NCBI GenBank assembly: GCA_041685045.1
Contig: JAWLGP010000015.1
Location: forward strand, 1 to 64,000
Direction of reading: 5' to 3'
DNA: 64,000 nt
Source of the DNA: Thiohalomonas sp041685045
GTDB taxonomy: Bacteria; Pseudomonadota; Gammaproteobacteria; Thiohalomonadales; Thiohalomonadaceae
The position numbers were made by a program, and so were the translations under genes. Below are positions 53,946 through 63,120 of the stretch, in pieces (the stretch's first letter is position 1; each line of letters starts with the position of its first letter). Under the pieces are notes generated by a model. It was not told the DNA's origin. It did no database searches and was given only the letters and a program-made list of their open reading frames with translations.

Positions 53946-54624
53946 GTTCCTGTACCGCCTCTTCGAGGGGAGCGACGATCCGCCGCTCGAACTCCGCCGG
54001 CGGCACGTACTGGAACACCTCTTTCTCTTCCGGGTGGACCGCAATATCCAGCCCCAGCGACGGGTAGAGCCAGTGCTCGACGTCACCCTTGGGCTCACCG
54101 ATGCGCCTTGCCGGCGCTCCGAAGCGCTTCTCGATCATCTCCGGCGTGAGGTTCGCCCGCGGCAGGTAGGTCAGGCCGGCTACCGGCATCTGCCGTACGG
54201 CGGCCAGGTCCTCGGCGGCGAGCGTCACCTTGCGGGTACCACTGCCGAGCGTGGCGACCCGCACGCCCCGTTCATACATGGCAGTTTTCACCGTCTCGCC
54301 CGGCTCGACCGTGGCGACCAGCTTGGCGCGGATGCCGCTGAGGGTCACGCCATCGAAGTACGCCTCGATGGCGATCGTGCCGTCATCGGTTCGAAACAGG
54401 CTGATCGCAGCTTCCTCCTCGACCCGACGCTCCAGTTCCGCCAGTGGCGTCTTGGCGAGCGTTACCCCGAATACCCGGACGCTTCCGTTTTCGGCTTCGA
54501 CCTGCCAGGGAAGGTAAGCCGGTCCCTGCGGCTGCCCGGACGGGAAGACGAAGATCCCCAGCACCAGCGCGATCAGTGTGCCGAGCAGGACCCAGATGAA
54601 TACCGGTTTCGGCTTATCGGCCAT
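53932..54624 (-). CDS. Hypothetical single-pass membrane protein
   Basis: The function is not recognised. The 230-residue product starts MADKPKPVFIWVLLGTLIALVLGIFVFPSG, an N-terminal membrane anchor, and the rest is a periplasmic or cytosolic domain rich in strands (RVFGVTLAKTPLAELERRVEEEAAISLFRTDDGTIAIEAYFDGVTLSGI; VEHWLYPSLGLDIAVHPEEKEVFQYV). ATG at 54624 is preferred over TTG at 54642. The 3' end abuts the tandem repeat. It follows the next gene upstream at 14 bp and likely forms an operon with it. Confidence 0.75.
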   Translation of the reverse strand: MADKPKPVFIWVLLGTLIALVLGIFVFPSGQPQGPAYLPWQVEAENGSVRVFGVTLAKTPLAELERRVEEEAAISLFRTDDGTIAIEAYFDGVTLSGIRAKLVATVEPGETVKTAMYERGVRVATLGSGTRKVTLAAEDLAAVRQMPVAGLTYLPRANLTPEMIEKRFGAPARRIGEPKGDVEHWLYPSLGLDIAVHPEEKEVFQYVPPAEFERRIVAPLEEAVQEPSSP

Positions 54625-54638
54625 GGAACGCTCTTCGT

Positions 54639-55139
54639 TCAACCTTCAATCAGCTTCGCTTCCGGATTGGGATAGCGCTCGATGATCCACTTCGGCAACA
54701 GGCCGTGCTTCGCCTGGTGCATCGACTCCGACTCCATCACGATCAGCACCAGCACCGTAATCATGGTGGGCAGGATGCCGAGTCCGCCCAGGGCATAGTG
54801 CTGGGGTCTCGGATTGCCGCCGGAGATCAGAAACACGATCAAAATGACCAAGGCCATCAGCCCGAGCATGCCGATGAACAGCTTGCTGCGCCGCGCAGCG
54901 ACCTGCCAGTGGCACTTGACGAACCAGGGCGCGGTGACCGCCGCCCGTTTGGCCTTGTAAAGGATGTAGGTGAGAATGACCACCGAAATGATCGGGACGA
55001 CCACCACCAGCTTCTGCATTGAACTCGCGCTCAGCAGACCGACAAACAGCAGGACGTGATTGGTGATCAGATTGACCAGGAACCATTCGTGCGGATGTTT
55101 CGCTTGATGGATCTCATCGTCGGATACTTCGTAGCGCAT
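54639..55139 (-). CDS. Hypothetical multi-pass membrane protein
   Basis: The function is not recognised. The 166-residue protein (MRYEVSDDEIHQAKHPHEWFLVNLITNHVLL...) has about four hydrophobic helices and short loops with a conserved-looking HQAKHG...LPKWIIERYPNP tail. The word HQAKH occurs at both ends (N-terminal HQAKHPHEW and C-terminal HQAKHGLLPKW). GGAGGGG just upstream fixes the start at 55139. Neighbouring cco genes suggest, but do not show, a respiratory link. Confidence 0.75.
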   Translation of the reverse strand: MRYEVSDDEIHQAKHPHEWFLVNLITNHVLLFVGLLSASSMQKLVVVVPIISVVILTYILYKAKRAAVTAPWFVKCHWQVAARRSKLFIGMLGLMALVILIVFLISGGNPRPQHYALGGLGILPTMITVLVLIVMESESMHQAKHGLLPKWIIERYPNPEAKLIEG

Positions 55140-55327
55140 CTCCCCTCCATCTGAATCCGGCCCATGCGGGGCCGCAAACGCCGGAAAGTAACACTTCGGC
55201 CGAGTAAAATCCATTTCACTGGGAGCCGGTCAGGGCAAGATCGAACTCCGAACATTAAGGTTATTGCGCTGAGGGGAGAACGGTCGAGCAGATCCCCTAT
55301 CGTTAGCAAAGAATAACAGAGGGCCAC

Positions 55328-55941
55328 GTGTCATTTCTAAGCCATTTCAGCAAGTTGGAATATGGTCGGACGGATATCGACATCAGCCCTGCTGGACGTC
55401 GTGTTTTTGGCTCTCGTTGCGGTGATCTGCGGGGCCGAAGGCTGGAAGGACATGCACCTTTTCGGGAAAGCCAAGCTCGACTGGCTACGGCGATACCGCC
55501 CCTTCGAACAGGGCATCCCCCGCCGTCGCACAATCGCCTGCATCATCGGCGCGCTCGACCGGATAACTTGCTCGCCTGCTTCGTCACATGGGTCAATGCA
55601 GTGCGCAAGGAAAAGGGTCTGCCGTAGATCGCCGTTGACGGCAAGACCCTGCGAGGCAGTGCCGATAGCAACGGCAACCGGTTACATCTACTGTCGGGAA
55701 TGGTGGTCGAATCAGGCTTGGTGGTCTTACCAACAGCCCTGCGTACTGGATACTGGATGTCGTATTTCGGGAGGATGATTCCCGGGTATGGGATGGTGAT
55801 GGGCCACAAAACCTGGCTTTCTTCCGCCGCTTTGCGTTGAATTTCGCCAGCCTGTCGAACGATAGGGGCAGCATGAAAGGCAAGCTGAAATGGGCGGCGC
55901 GGGACGACTCATTCAGGGCTGAACTTCTGTTTGGTCAATAA
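55328..55941 (+). pseudogene. Decayed ISAs1-family transposase
   Basis: Three frames must be joined to read the protein. SHFSKLEYGRTDIDI is followed, after a shift, by LLDVVFLALVAVICGAEGWKDMHLFGKAKLDW, then, after another shift, DNLLACFVTWVNAVRKEKGLP (in-frame stop) and IAVDGKTLRGSADSNGNRLHLLSGMVVESGLV. A deletion of roughly 200 residues joins this to LDVVFREDDSRVWDGDGPQNLAFFRRFALNFA. These are N- and C-terminal blocks of ISAs1 transposases. It is not functional. Terminal repeats were not identified. Confidence 0.9.
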
Positions 55942-56022
55942 ACGACCCAAATATGCTCCGCCGGCCCTGGGGTTTTCATTCAGTCACGAAGGTCCTTTTT
56001 TACTTTCAGCAAACGCCAACCC

Positions 56023-56057
56023 CGGGCCGGAAGGGCTTCTTGCGGGGTTCCGGCCCG
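56023..56057 (-). terminator. Hairpin downstream of pilY1
   Basis: CGGGCCGGAA (56023-56032) and TTCCGGCCCG (56048-56057) are perfect 10-bp arms. It is 13 bp after the pilY1 stop on the minus strand. There is no clear U-tract, so it is a terminator candidate or an mRNA end-protecting stem. Confidence 0.55.
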
Positions 56058-56069
56058 AGGCGACCTAGG

Positions 56070-59000
56070 TCAATCTACCTCCTTATACCAGAATGCGGGG
56101 GTCCTTTGACTAGGGGGATTGATGGACACATCCGTGCCCTGCAGCGGAGACGGGCTGGGGTCACCCGGGGTCGAACCGCCGATAATGAACGGTTGCTTGG
56201 TTCCATCGACTTCCACCACGCCTGCCACCGGAGACGGTGGCAGGCCGCCCCCGAGGTACTCGACATAGCGGCTATCGCCGATGGGGTTCCCGGTAAGGAA
56301 ATCGATCGCATAACCGCGCGCCGTTCCCAAATTGATCTCGCACGCATTCAGTGTTTCCGCGTTTTGCGGCTGATTGGTCCCGAAGTAGACCGTCCCAGCG
56401 AAGGTCAGCGGCTTGTTGACCGTCTGCTCACAGGCATGGGTAAACTCGAAACGCCAGCCTTTTAGGTCGGCATTGGTGATCCCCGTCTCCGTTGCATTAG
56501 CCATGGAGGTCACATCCAAAAGGTCGGTTGGTACGACATACGGCAGATGGGTGCCGGTTCCATCGTCCAGGGAAGCAGGGTAACCCGCCAGATCGACGTA
56601 GTCGCGTATCCCATAAAACCCATTGACCACACTACCACTGCCATTGTTGCAGGCGTAGTTGTCCACCAGCGGATGCTCGCGGTCACCGGTACCGGCCAGT
56701 ACCATGTTGTAATCCTTGTATGCCACCACATCCGCGCCGTAGAGGAATTTCCGCTCCTGACCGTCTTCGCTCAGGTAGGCCAGCGTGATGTCGGTGGTTG
56801 CGTTGGTGGACCAATTGGTGAAGGTAGTACCGTCATAACTGCCGACCTTGATGCGGTAAACGTAACCGCCCGTGTCTACGGCGTAGGCGTACGTCACATT
56901 ACCGCTGGCGTTCTTCAATAGGGCAATGTCGCCAGCCACACTATAACGAGTGTTGTAGACGGTGATAATTTCACCGGTTTCGGCATCGACGAACCAGACG
57001 TTCGCCCCTTTGCGCGGCGTCGCGGTACAGCGGCTCTGGCTGTCGTCGTCTTCGCAGGTGTCGTACCCACCGCCGAAAACGAGCACCGGCTTGGGATAGC
57101 CCTGGATGGAGGCAACCTCCGGCTTCGACCAAGTCTGGCCAATTGCCGACCAGCCGCTGGAGCAGTTCGAGTCGTTCGTCGTATCGTTGGTGAAGCAACC
57201 CTTACGCCACATGAGGGCTGGGTCGTCGGGGTCGGTGACGTCGAAGGCGTAGATGGCCCGCCCCCCCCGGCGCATGGTCGGGTAGATCCAGACGTCAGCG
57301 GTGCCGTTTTGGTACACCCCGATCGACCCGTCGAAGAAGTAGTCCTTCGGCATCGGCGTCGGGGTGATGGTCATCGACGTGGTCGGGAAGGAAATGAGCG
57401 GCTCGTTGTCCCGCAACCGCTGCAGCTTGCTGACGGTCTCCGGGGCAATAAACCCCCAAGCCTCGCTGCCTTCCGCATCGGTGGTGCCACCGTCGACGGC
57501 ATGGAAGATGCCATCATCGGCGCCATAGAAGGCATAGACGCCGTCGTCTCCGAAATCGATGACCGCCGGCTGGGAGTGGATGACCCCACCATGGACGGAG
57601 GGACGGACCTCGGCGGTAACGCCGTCGGTATCTTCATCGTCCACGTCCTTGCCACGCACCCAATCAATCAAATTGGCCCTGTCCGCATGGCCGCTAAGGA
57701 TGGCCGTATTGGTAGTCGCGAAATCGGTCAGGCTGGTGCAACTGGTCGCGCTGGAGCCATCGCAGGTCTTCAACACGCGACTGCTATAGTTGTCGCTGAT
57801 ATCGCGATGCCGTTGCGCAGCAGCCCCCTTCTCCACGATGTCGCCGTCCGGTGCATCCGAATACGGCGAGTTGGCCGTCGCCGAACAGGTGCTCCGCGCA
57901 TCCGAGCCGGGGTAGTCCCAATAGGTCCCGCTGTCGGTGGTCCAGAAGCTGGTGCTACACGGCGAAACGAAACCGGTGGTGGAGCTGATCGCCTCCTCGC
58001 CATTCTTGTCGGCGAGATTCATCTGGTCGGCGAAGAAGGCGAACTTGTACTGCTTGAGATTGCCAGGCCAGCGCGGCAGGCCCCCGGCGTCAGGCCGGAA
58101 CATCCCGATGAACACCTGGTTCAGGTAGGTGCCTTGGGTGTTGACGCTGACGGGAAGACTGGAGGAGGCGAACACACTGTTCACCGCCTGGATCTCCGAC
58201 ATGATCTTGCGCAGCGCGTTCTTGATTTCCTCTTCGTTGCTGGCGGCAAAGTACTTACCGCCACCGGCACGTGCCGTGCTCAGCAAGAGCCGGGTCTGAT
58301 CCTCGTCCTGGGCGTCCTTGAACACGTCGATGGTATAGGTGATGACGTTCTGCTGTCCCGCAACGGAACTGACGTCGGTCCGGTTCAGGAAGCGGGCCCA
58401 CTCGTCGGCATGATTGATCTTGTTGTCGGCCGGCAGCGAGGTGGTGCCGGTGGGGGTCACCTCGGTCACGGTGCGGGTGCCATAGACACGATAACTGGTC
58501 GAATCGGAAGTGGCGGTTTGGGTTGTCGAACCTTGCATGTAGAAGGTGCTTCCGCCAGACAACACCTGCGAACCCGCCATGACCTGCCAGATCGCATCTT
58601 TTATAGGATGACAACCCGCTACATGGGTGACAGCGGTATCTTCCACGCAGGTGAGATCGGCGTAACCGTAGAATTCGGAGCTGGAGTTCAGCGCATCATC
58701 GTTGACCCACGTGCTGCACGCGGTGGACGAACTCGTCTCCGGAACGCAAGTTGAGTTCGCCACTTCCACCGGTGGTGTCAACGGATGGGTGTAGGAGCAA
58801 TTGCTGTCCACCAGCGAACAGGAAAAACTGTCGTAATCGGGGTAGAGGGACGCCAAGGCAGCGCGGCAGCTGGCATCATCGCTGTACAGCCCACAAGCCG
58901 AGTTGCCGAGGTTGTCGGTCGTGGTAACCACTTCGCCCGAGCTGCAGGTGGTGGCGGCCTCGCAACGGAAGCTCTCGTAGCCGGATTCTGCGTAGGTCAC

Positions 59001-60008
59001 GGCGGCAGCTGCTTCGCATTCTGCCACGCTGGTGTAGGTGCCGCAGGCGGTGGTGTTGACCAGATCTTCGACCGTGGCGCCAACGTCGGTGGTGAAGTCG
59101 GGCATTTCCAGCTGACTGGCATCGCCGCCCACACCTTCCAGCAGGGAGGCCGGTGAATCCTGGGTCGGGAAACCGTTGCCGATAAAGATGATGTAGTTCT
59201 TGCCGCACTCACCATCGTCGATCGGCGATACCCACTTTTGTTCTTGGCGAGGCTTCCAATCGACGTAAGGACCGTAACTGTCCCAATTATGGGCATGCGT
59301 GTCGTTTTCGAAGAACTCTGTTGTGTTGCCGTCACCATCCGAATCGTAGACGTCCATCCAGTACTTGCTATCAGTCTTTTCGTCGGGTGCGCCGGCGTAG
59401 CGGGTCTGGCCGAAGTGGGAGGCATCCTGGGGTGTGCCGGCCACGCCATCATCCACGTGATCGGGGCTGGTATAGCCGCCGAAGTACTTGAAGGTCTCAA
59501 ACATGGCCGCGCTGTAATCGGTCTTCGCGGTACCGACCTTTTCCCGCGTAGAGACGAAGTTTTGATAGATGCAGTTGGGTGTACCGTTGACGCTGTTATG
59601 CCCCTCGGTACAACCCGAAGGGTTCCCGATCAGCTCGGCCAAGGCAGCCTTATTGGTCGCATTCATAGGACGTATGGCAAAGCGCACGTAGCCGCCGGGC
59701 CCGTTCGGGTTGTTGGCACTGTCTCCTTCGGTGAACAGCATCAGCCCAAGATTGATATCGCTGCCAAGTTCACCCGAGACGAGGCGCAGTGCGTTTAGTT
59801 CCGACTCACCCTGTTTCAGGTTGTCATCCCAGTGTTGATTGCTGGCCGCCCAGTTGGCGCTGTTGTCGATGATGACCAACACGTTGGGATTGTTGGCGAT
59901 ACCGCCGTCGGTGGCGTAAATGTCGATATCCTCGCCAAGGCCGGGGCTTGTCGTGAGCGCGAGCGCAACAGAGGCGGCGACCAGGGTGGTATTTTTGCGT
60001 ACGTTCAT
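56070..60008 (-). CDS. pilY1: Type IV pilus tip/assembly protein PilY1
   Basis: The 1312-residue exported protein caps the pilus priming complex and mediates adhesion or surface sensing. It has a signal peptide (1-25), a von Willebrand A-like domain (about 40-610, MIDAS-like DNSAN at 48-52) and a C-terminal PilY1 beta-propeller (about 800-1240). DxDxDG loops at 222-227 and 791-796 are candidate calcium sites. Residues about 320-470 form a cysteine-rich insert in the A domain with two repeated units (ACGTYTSVAECEAAA... and ACGLYSDDASCRAAL...). It is last in the minor pilin operon, 12 bp after pilX. Confidence 0.94.
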   Translation of the reverse strand: MNVRKNTTLVAASVALALTTSPGLGEDIDIYATDGGIANNPNVLVIIDNSANWAASNQHWDDNLKQGESELNALRLVSGELGSDINLGLMLFTEGDSANNPNGPGGYVRFAIRPMNATNKAALAELIGNPSGCTEGHNSVNGTPNCIYQNFVSTREKVGTAKTDYSAAMFETFKYFGGYTSPDHVDDGVAGTPQDASHFGQTRYAGAPDEKTDSKYWMDVYDSDGDGNTTEFFENDTHAHNWDSYGPYVDWKPRQEQKWVSPIDDGECGKNYIIFIGNGFPTQDSPASLLEGVGGDASQLEMPDFTTDVGATVEDLVNTTACGTYTSVAECEAAAAVTYAESGYESFRCEAATTCSSGEVVTTTDNLGNSACGLYSDDASCRAALASLYPDYDSFSCSLVDSNCSYTHPLTPPVEVANSTCVPETSSSTACSTWVNDDALNSSSEFYGYADLTCVEDTAVTHVAGCHPIKDAIWQVMAGSQVLSGGSTFYMQGSTTQTATSDSTSYRVYGTRTVTEVTPTGTTSLPADNKINHADEWARFLNRTDVSSVAGQQNVITYTIDVFKDAQDEDQTRLLLSTARAGGGKYFAASNEEEIKNALRKIMSEIQAVNSVFASSSLPVSVNTQGTYLNQVFIGMFRPDAGGLPRWPGNLKQYKFAFFADQMNLADKNGEEAISSTTGFVSPCSTSFWTTDSGTYWDYPGSDARSTCSATANSPYSDAPDGDIVEKGAAAQRHRDISDNYSSRVLKTCDGSSATSCTSLTDFATTNTAILSGHADRANLIDWVRGKDVDDEDTDGVTAEVRPSVHGGVIHSQPAVIDFGDDGVYAFYGADDGIFHAVDGGTTDAEGSEAWGFIAPETVSKLQRLRDNEPLISFPTTSMTITPTPMPKDYFFDGSIGVYQNGTADVWIYPTMRRGGRAIYAFDVTDPDDPALMWRKGCFTNDTTNDSNCSSGWSAIGQTWSKPEVASIQGYPKPVLVFGGGYDTCEDDDSQSRCTATPRKGANVWFVDAETGEIITVYNTRYSVAGDIALLKNASGNVTYAYAVDTGGYVYRIKVGSYDGTTFTNWSTNATTDITLAYLSEDGQERKFLYGADVVAYKDYNMVLAGTGDREHPLVDNYACNNGSGSVVNGFYGIRDYVDLAGYPASLDDGTGTHLPYVVPTDLLDVTSMANATETGITNADLKGWRFEFTHACEQTVNKPLTFAGTVYFGTNQPQNAETLNACEINLGTARGYAIDFLTGNPIGDSRYVEYLGGGLPPSPVAGVVEVDGTKQPFIIGGSTPGDPSPSPLQGTDVSINPPSQRTPAFWYKEVD

Positions 60009-60020
60009 GCTCGTTCTCCC

Positions 60021-60554
60021 CTACACGCCACAGAAGGCGAGTGCACCGTTCAAACCGGTCAGGACATCGACCCCTTGGTGTACCGTCGCCGTCGCATTGG
60101 TCACGTCGTTGGTGGCCGTGGCCGCGAGATCCCAGGTTGTCCAAAAGCAGAGATCGACATCGCCGAGGCCGCTGCCGCCGTAGCAGCTGGACGGGACGTC
60201 GTCGACACTGGTGTCTACCGGGCGCGCCCGAATGCAACTGGGAGCGGGATCGAAGCTGACGTTGTAGTCGGGCTCGCCGTCCCGGTCGATGTCGACGGTT
60301 CGGTCTGTTGGCGCCACCGTCGTGAACGGGTTATCGGTGTATTCGATGGTGTCCATGATGTTGTTGATCGCCTGCTGCGCAGCCAACTCCGCCTCGGTCC
60401 GGAACTGCATGTTGCCGACGATCTGGACGTTGGTGGTGCTCATGTTGAGGGCTGCCACCGAAATTAGGGTCAGCAGAGTGAGCATCACCAACGCGGTGAT
60501 CAACGTGTTGCCTGCCTGAGGCCTGAAAAGCGCCATAACTTTGATTCTCTTCAT
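60021..60554 (-). CDS. pilX: Minor pilin assembly protein PilX
   Basis: The 177-residue protein has a prepilin-like hydrophobic N-terminus (QAGNTLITALVMLTLLTLISVAALNMSTTNVQIVGNMQFRTEAELAAQQAINNIMDTI) typical of PilX, followed by a small globular domain with several cysteines. It joins PilVW and FimT in the pilus priming complex. Its ATG overlaps the pilW stop by four bases. Confidence 0.92.
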   Translation of the reverse strand: MKRIKVMALFRPQAGNTLITALVMLTLLTLISVAALNMSTTNVQIVGNMQFRTEAELAAQQAINNIMDTIEYTDNPFTTVAPTDRTVDIDRDGEPDYNVSFDPAPSCIRARPVDTSVDDVPSSCYGGSGLGDVDLCFWTTWDLAATATNDVTNATATVHQGVDVLTGLNGALAFCGV

Positions 60555-61615
60555 CGGTTCATGAGGCCAACGTATTCGGAGTAGACCCGGCGTTTGAAGT
60601 CGGGGTCCAGATCGGCGGGTGCTGTGAGCACTTTATCGCCCAGGGTGTAGGTCTTGTTGTCGGCAAAATTTTCATAGCTGGGCACCGGTTCCACTGTGCG
60701 AGCCAGCAGGTGCACCCGCGCGGAGACGATGTTGGGCCAATTAGCGGTGGCGCACCCCGCCGAGCAGAAGGTGTCCGGTACACCGTCGGCGTTGTTATCA
60801 ACCCCGTACTGAACCTGCAGGTTTTCGATCCCTTCAGCGAGGGATACAACGGTATCGAAATTGCCCAATGCATTGAGCTCCGCCCGCTTCAGGGTCGGCA
60901 CGCCATCCCCGTCCCGATAGTTGGCGGCGATGTAATAGATGCGAACCAGAAACCGGTTGACGTCTGCAAGCGGGTCCACGGTTGCCGGGTCGTTATCGCA
61001 ATTGATATCCCGATAGGTGAAGCTGGCTGGAACCGTATCCAGCACGTAACCCGGGCCCGGGTCGAACTGGCACGTGGTACTCTGCAGATAACGGGTGGTA
61101 TTGCCGGCCGCAAGCGTCGCTGCATTGACCGGGTTGGTGTTAACCCGACGGATGACCAGGACATCGGTCCCCGGGACAATATCGTCGACGCAGTCGGACA
61201 GGGTGGTGGCGGCGAGATTGTCGTAGCCTTGCACATGGAACGGCATGGCATTGACGAGATCGTCAAGAAGGGTCCCGTCACCAAGTGCACCTACCGCCGT
61301 TGCGCAGGGGTCTGGCAGATCCGGATCCGCCGGGATGGTCCAATCTGTGCTTGTGGTCGGGTCGGCGCTGAGATTCCCATAGTAACCCGCCATTTGCAGG
61401 TCATCGGCGATTACTTGGAGTGCGTAGCGGCCATTCTCCGTGAGGCGGGCAATCCGGTCGAGGTTGGCCTGGGAACGGCTTTGGTTGACAAACAGGCTGG
61501 TCATGCCCAGCAGCAGAATGAGCCCCAGTGCCAAGGACACCATCAACTCGATCAGAGTCATGCCGCGCTGGGCGCGGGCCGCTCGCCAATCAGATGTGCA
61601 GGAGAGACTATTCAT
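60551..61615 (-). CDS. pilW: Minor pilin PilW
   Basis: The 354-residue protein has a type IV prepilin cleavage motif (QRG-MTLIELMVSLALGLILLLGMTSLFVNQSR; residues about 16-45) and a large C-terminal domain with YRDINCDNDPA and GIENLQVQYGVDNNADGVPD. PilW bridges pilins to PilY1. The start region includes 17 residues before the cleavage site. Confidence 0.94.
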   Translation of the reverse strand: MNSLSCTSDWRAARAQRGMTLIELMVSLALGLILLLGMTSLFVNQSRSQANLDRIARLTENGRYALQVIADDLQMAGYYGNLSADPTTSTDWTIPADPDLPDPCATAVGALGDGTLLDDLVNAMPFHVQGYDNLAATTLSDCVDDIVPGTDVLVIRRVNTNPVNAATLAAGNTTRYLQSTTCQFDPGPGYVLDTVPASFTYRDINCDNDPATVDPLADVNRFLVRIYYIAANYRDGDGVPTLKRAELNALGNFDTVVSLAEGIENLQVQYGVDNNADGVPDTFCSAGCATANWPNIVSARVHLLARTVEPVPSYENFADNKTYTLGDKVLTAPADLDPDFKRRVYSEYVGLMNR

Positions 61616-61618
61616 CTT

Positions 61619-62206
61619 TCAATTTGGGATGGTGAGCGGGACGTTGATAACCCGGCGATAAGCTTCGTCGGCGACGCCGTCACCATCGCCATCGTACTGC
61701 CCTTGGCCGCAGGTGACGTTTGCATCAGGTTCTTTGGTTGGCATGAGCCCCTGCCAGGCCACAGTGATGAATACTTGTTCCGGGGTGTCCGAGGCCAAGT
61801 CCAAGGCTTGATGAACAATGCAGCCGCGGGCGCCAATCATTGCGCCTACATTGGCGCCGCCGCTGGTTTCGGCCGCCCCGAGCAGTTGAGTGTGCCAGTC
61901 ACAAAAGTCCGCTTGCTGAACGTTGGCTGGCGCGCCGCAGACCGAAGTGCCGAAGGTCGTCCCAGTCCCTAAATTGGTCACGGCGGCAGTGGCGTAGCTT
62001 GCGGCGTTCGGCTGATTGGCCAGGATACGCGCGCCCATGTCCTTCGCCAGGTTCAGCGCCTGAGAGCGCTGATAGGCCTCCATCTGTGCCTCCAGCGCGC
62101 GCCCCTGAAGGCCCGCCATGCCGAGCAGGCCGATCAAGATGATGAGGAGCGTGACCAGCACCTCGATCATGCCAAAGCCGCTATCTCGGTTGCTCTTCAT
62201 GGACAT
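61619..62206 (-). CDS. pilV: Minor pilin PilV
   Basis: The 195-residue prepilin has the motif DSG-FGMIEVLVTLLIILIGLLGMAGLQGRALEAQMEAYQRSQALNLAKDMGARI, the PilV signature. Cysteine pairs lie in its globular domain. A DGDGDGVADE loop (about 170-180) may bind calcium. It overlaps fimT by ten bases and precedes pilW by 3 bp. Confidence 0.94.
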   Translation of the reverse strand: MSMKSNRDSGFGMIEVLVTLLIILIGLLGMAGLQGRALEAQMEAYQRSQALNLAKDMGARILANQPNAASYATAAVTNLGTGTTFGTSVCGAPANVQQADFCDWHTQLLGAAETSGGANVGAMIGARGCIVHQALDLASDTPEQVFITVAWQGLMPTKEPDANVTCGQGQYDGDGDGVADEAYRRVINVPLTIPN

Positions 62207-62703
62207 GGGCTTGTCCCCGTGCGCTCGGTGTGCGGTAGACCACTGAGATCGATTGTTAGGCAGCGGGTGAGGTCCTGGTCCGGGGCGGGCAGATCCGAGG
62301 CGATCTTGAAAGACGGAGAGACTGCGTTGGAGATTCGCCCGGTGCGGGTGTAGGTGACGTTGGTCAAGCCGACGGGCGTTGTGGTGATTGCTATATCAGT
62401 GTAAGCGGAGCGAGTGACCACCAACTGCGCGCCGGTGACGGTCCACCCCAAGTGCCACTGGCCCGGATCGACCGGCGCAATCACCGCGTTCCCATTGGTC
62501 TTGATCGCTTCGCTCCGCGCCAGCACCAAGTCACTGTAAAGGTCCTGGCTAATCGTGCGTACCCGCTCCGATTCGATCATCTGCTGAAAAGCGGGAACCG
62601 CCATCATGGTGATGATGCCGAAGATCGCCACCACCATCATGAGTTCGAGCAGGGTAAAGCCCCTCTGGCGATGTCTTGTTGGACTTGTGGTTCGCTTGGC
62701 CAT
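62197..62703 (-). CDS. fimT: Minor pilin FimT/GspH-type
   Basis: The 168-residue prepilin has the motif RQRG-FTLLELMMVVAIFGIITMMAVPAFQQMIESERVRTISQDLYSDLVLARSEAIKTNGNAV, matching the FimT/FimU/GspH family, with a beta-rich C-terminal part. FimT-type minor pilins have been linked to DNA binding in natural transformation in some bacteria; whether that applies here is unknown. Confidence 0.93.
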   Translation of the reverse strand: MAKRTTSPTRHRQRGFTLLELMMVVAIFGIITMMAVPAFQQMIESERVRTISQDLYSDLVLARSEAIKTNGNAVIAPVDPGQWHLGWTVTGAQLVVTRSAYTDIAITTTPVGLTNVTYTRTGRISNAVSPSFKIASDLPAPDQDLTRCLTIDLSGLPHTERTGTSPCP

Positions 62704-62709
62704 GAAAAC

Positions 62710-63120
62710 TCACCAATTTTCGACTGTGCTGTCGGGCAAAGTTCGTGCCTTTGCACCGGCATGGGTGAGTGTCAGGTCACCATCCTCTTGCTGCCTTTTG
62801 CCGGTGATGGCCTCTGCGGTGATGGTGAAGGTTGAGGCGGTCGGGACAGTGACTTCTACGGTATAGAAGTCAGAAACCTCCGGTGGAATCGTAAGCCCGA
62901 GAGGTGTGAAATCCCCGTCAGTGATCTCCAAATACGCGCGGGCATCCAGCAGATACTGTTTCTCGCGCGTAGCCACGTCCAACATGAACTGCTGGGCAGC
63001 ATTGCGGGTGGTTTTAATTGAATGACTCGAAAAAGCCGGGATTGCAATAGCGGCAAGTACCCCGACAACAACGACCACAATCATCATTTCCAGAAGTGTA
63101 AATCCGCGTTCTCGCTGCAT
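62710..63120 (-). CDS. pilE: Type IV pilin-like minor pilin PilE
   Basis: The 136-residue prepilin starts MQRERG-FTLLEMMIVVVVVGVLAAIAIPAFSSHSIKTTRNAAQQFMLDVATREKQYLLDARAYL, a short leader and canonical helix. ATG at 63120 is chosen because GGAGTGGAG lies just upstream and the leader is then six residues; the frame opens at 63144. It is first in the operon pilE-fimT-pilV-pilW-pilX-pilY1. Confidence 0.94.
   Translation of the reverse strand: MQRERGFTLLEMMIVVVVVGVLAAIAIPAFSSHSIKTTRNAAQQFMLDVATREKQYLLDARAYLEITDGDFTPLGLTIPPEVSDFYTVEVTVPTASTFTITAEAITGKRQQEDGDLTLTHAGAKARTLPDSTVENW

Noticed and set aside
55362..55778. 138-codon frame as a stand-alone gene
   Set aside because: Only its first half is transposase-like; the rest is out of frame. 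It is part of a decayed ISAs1 pseudogene.
57309..58754. 481-codon plus-strand frame inside pilY1
   Set aside because: Antisense shadow of PilY1; no family pattern.
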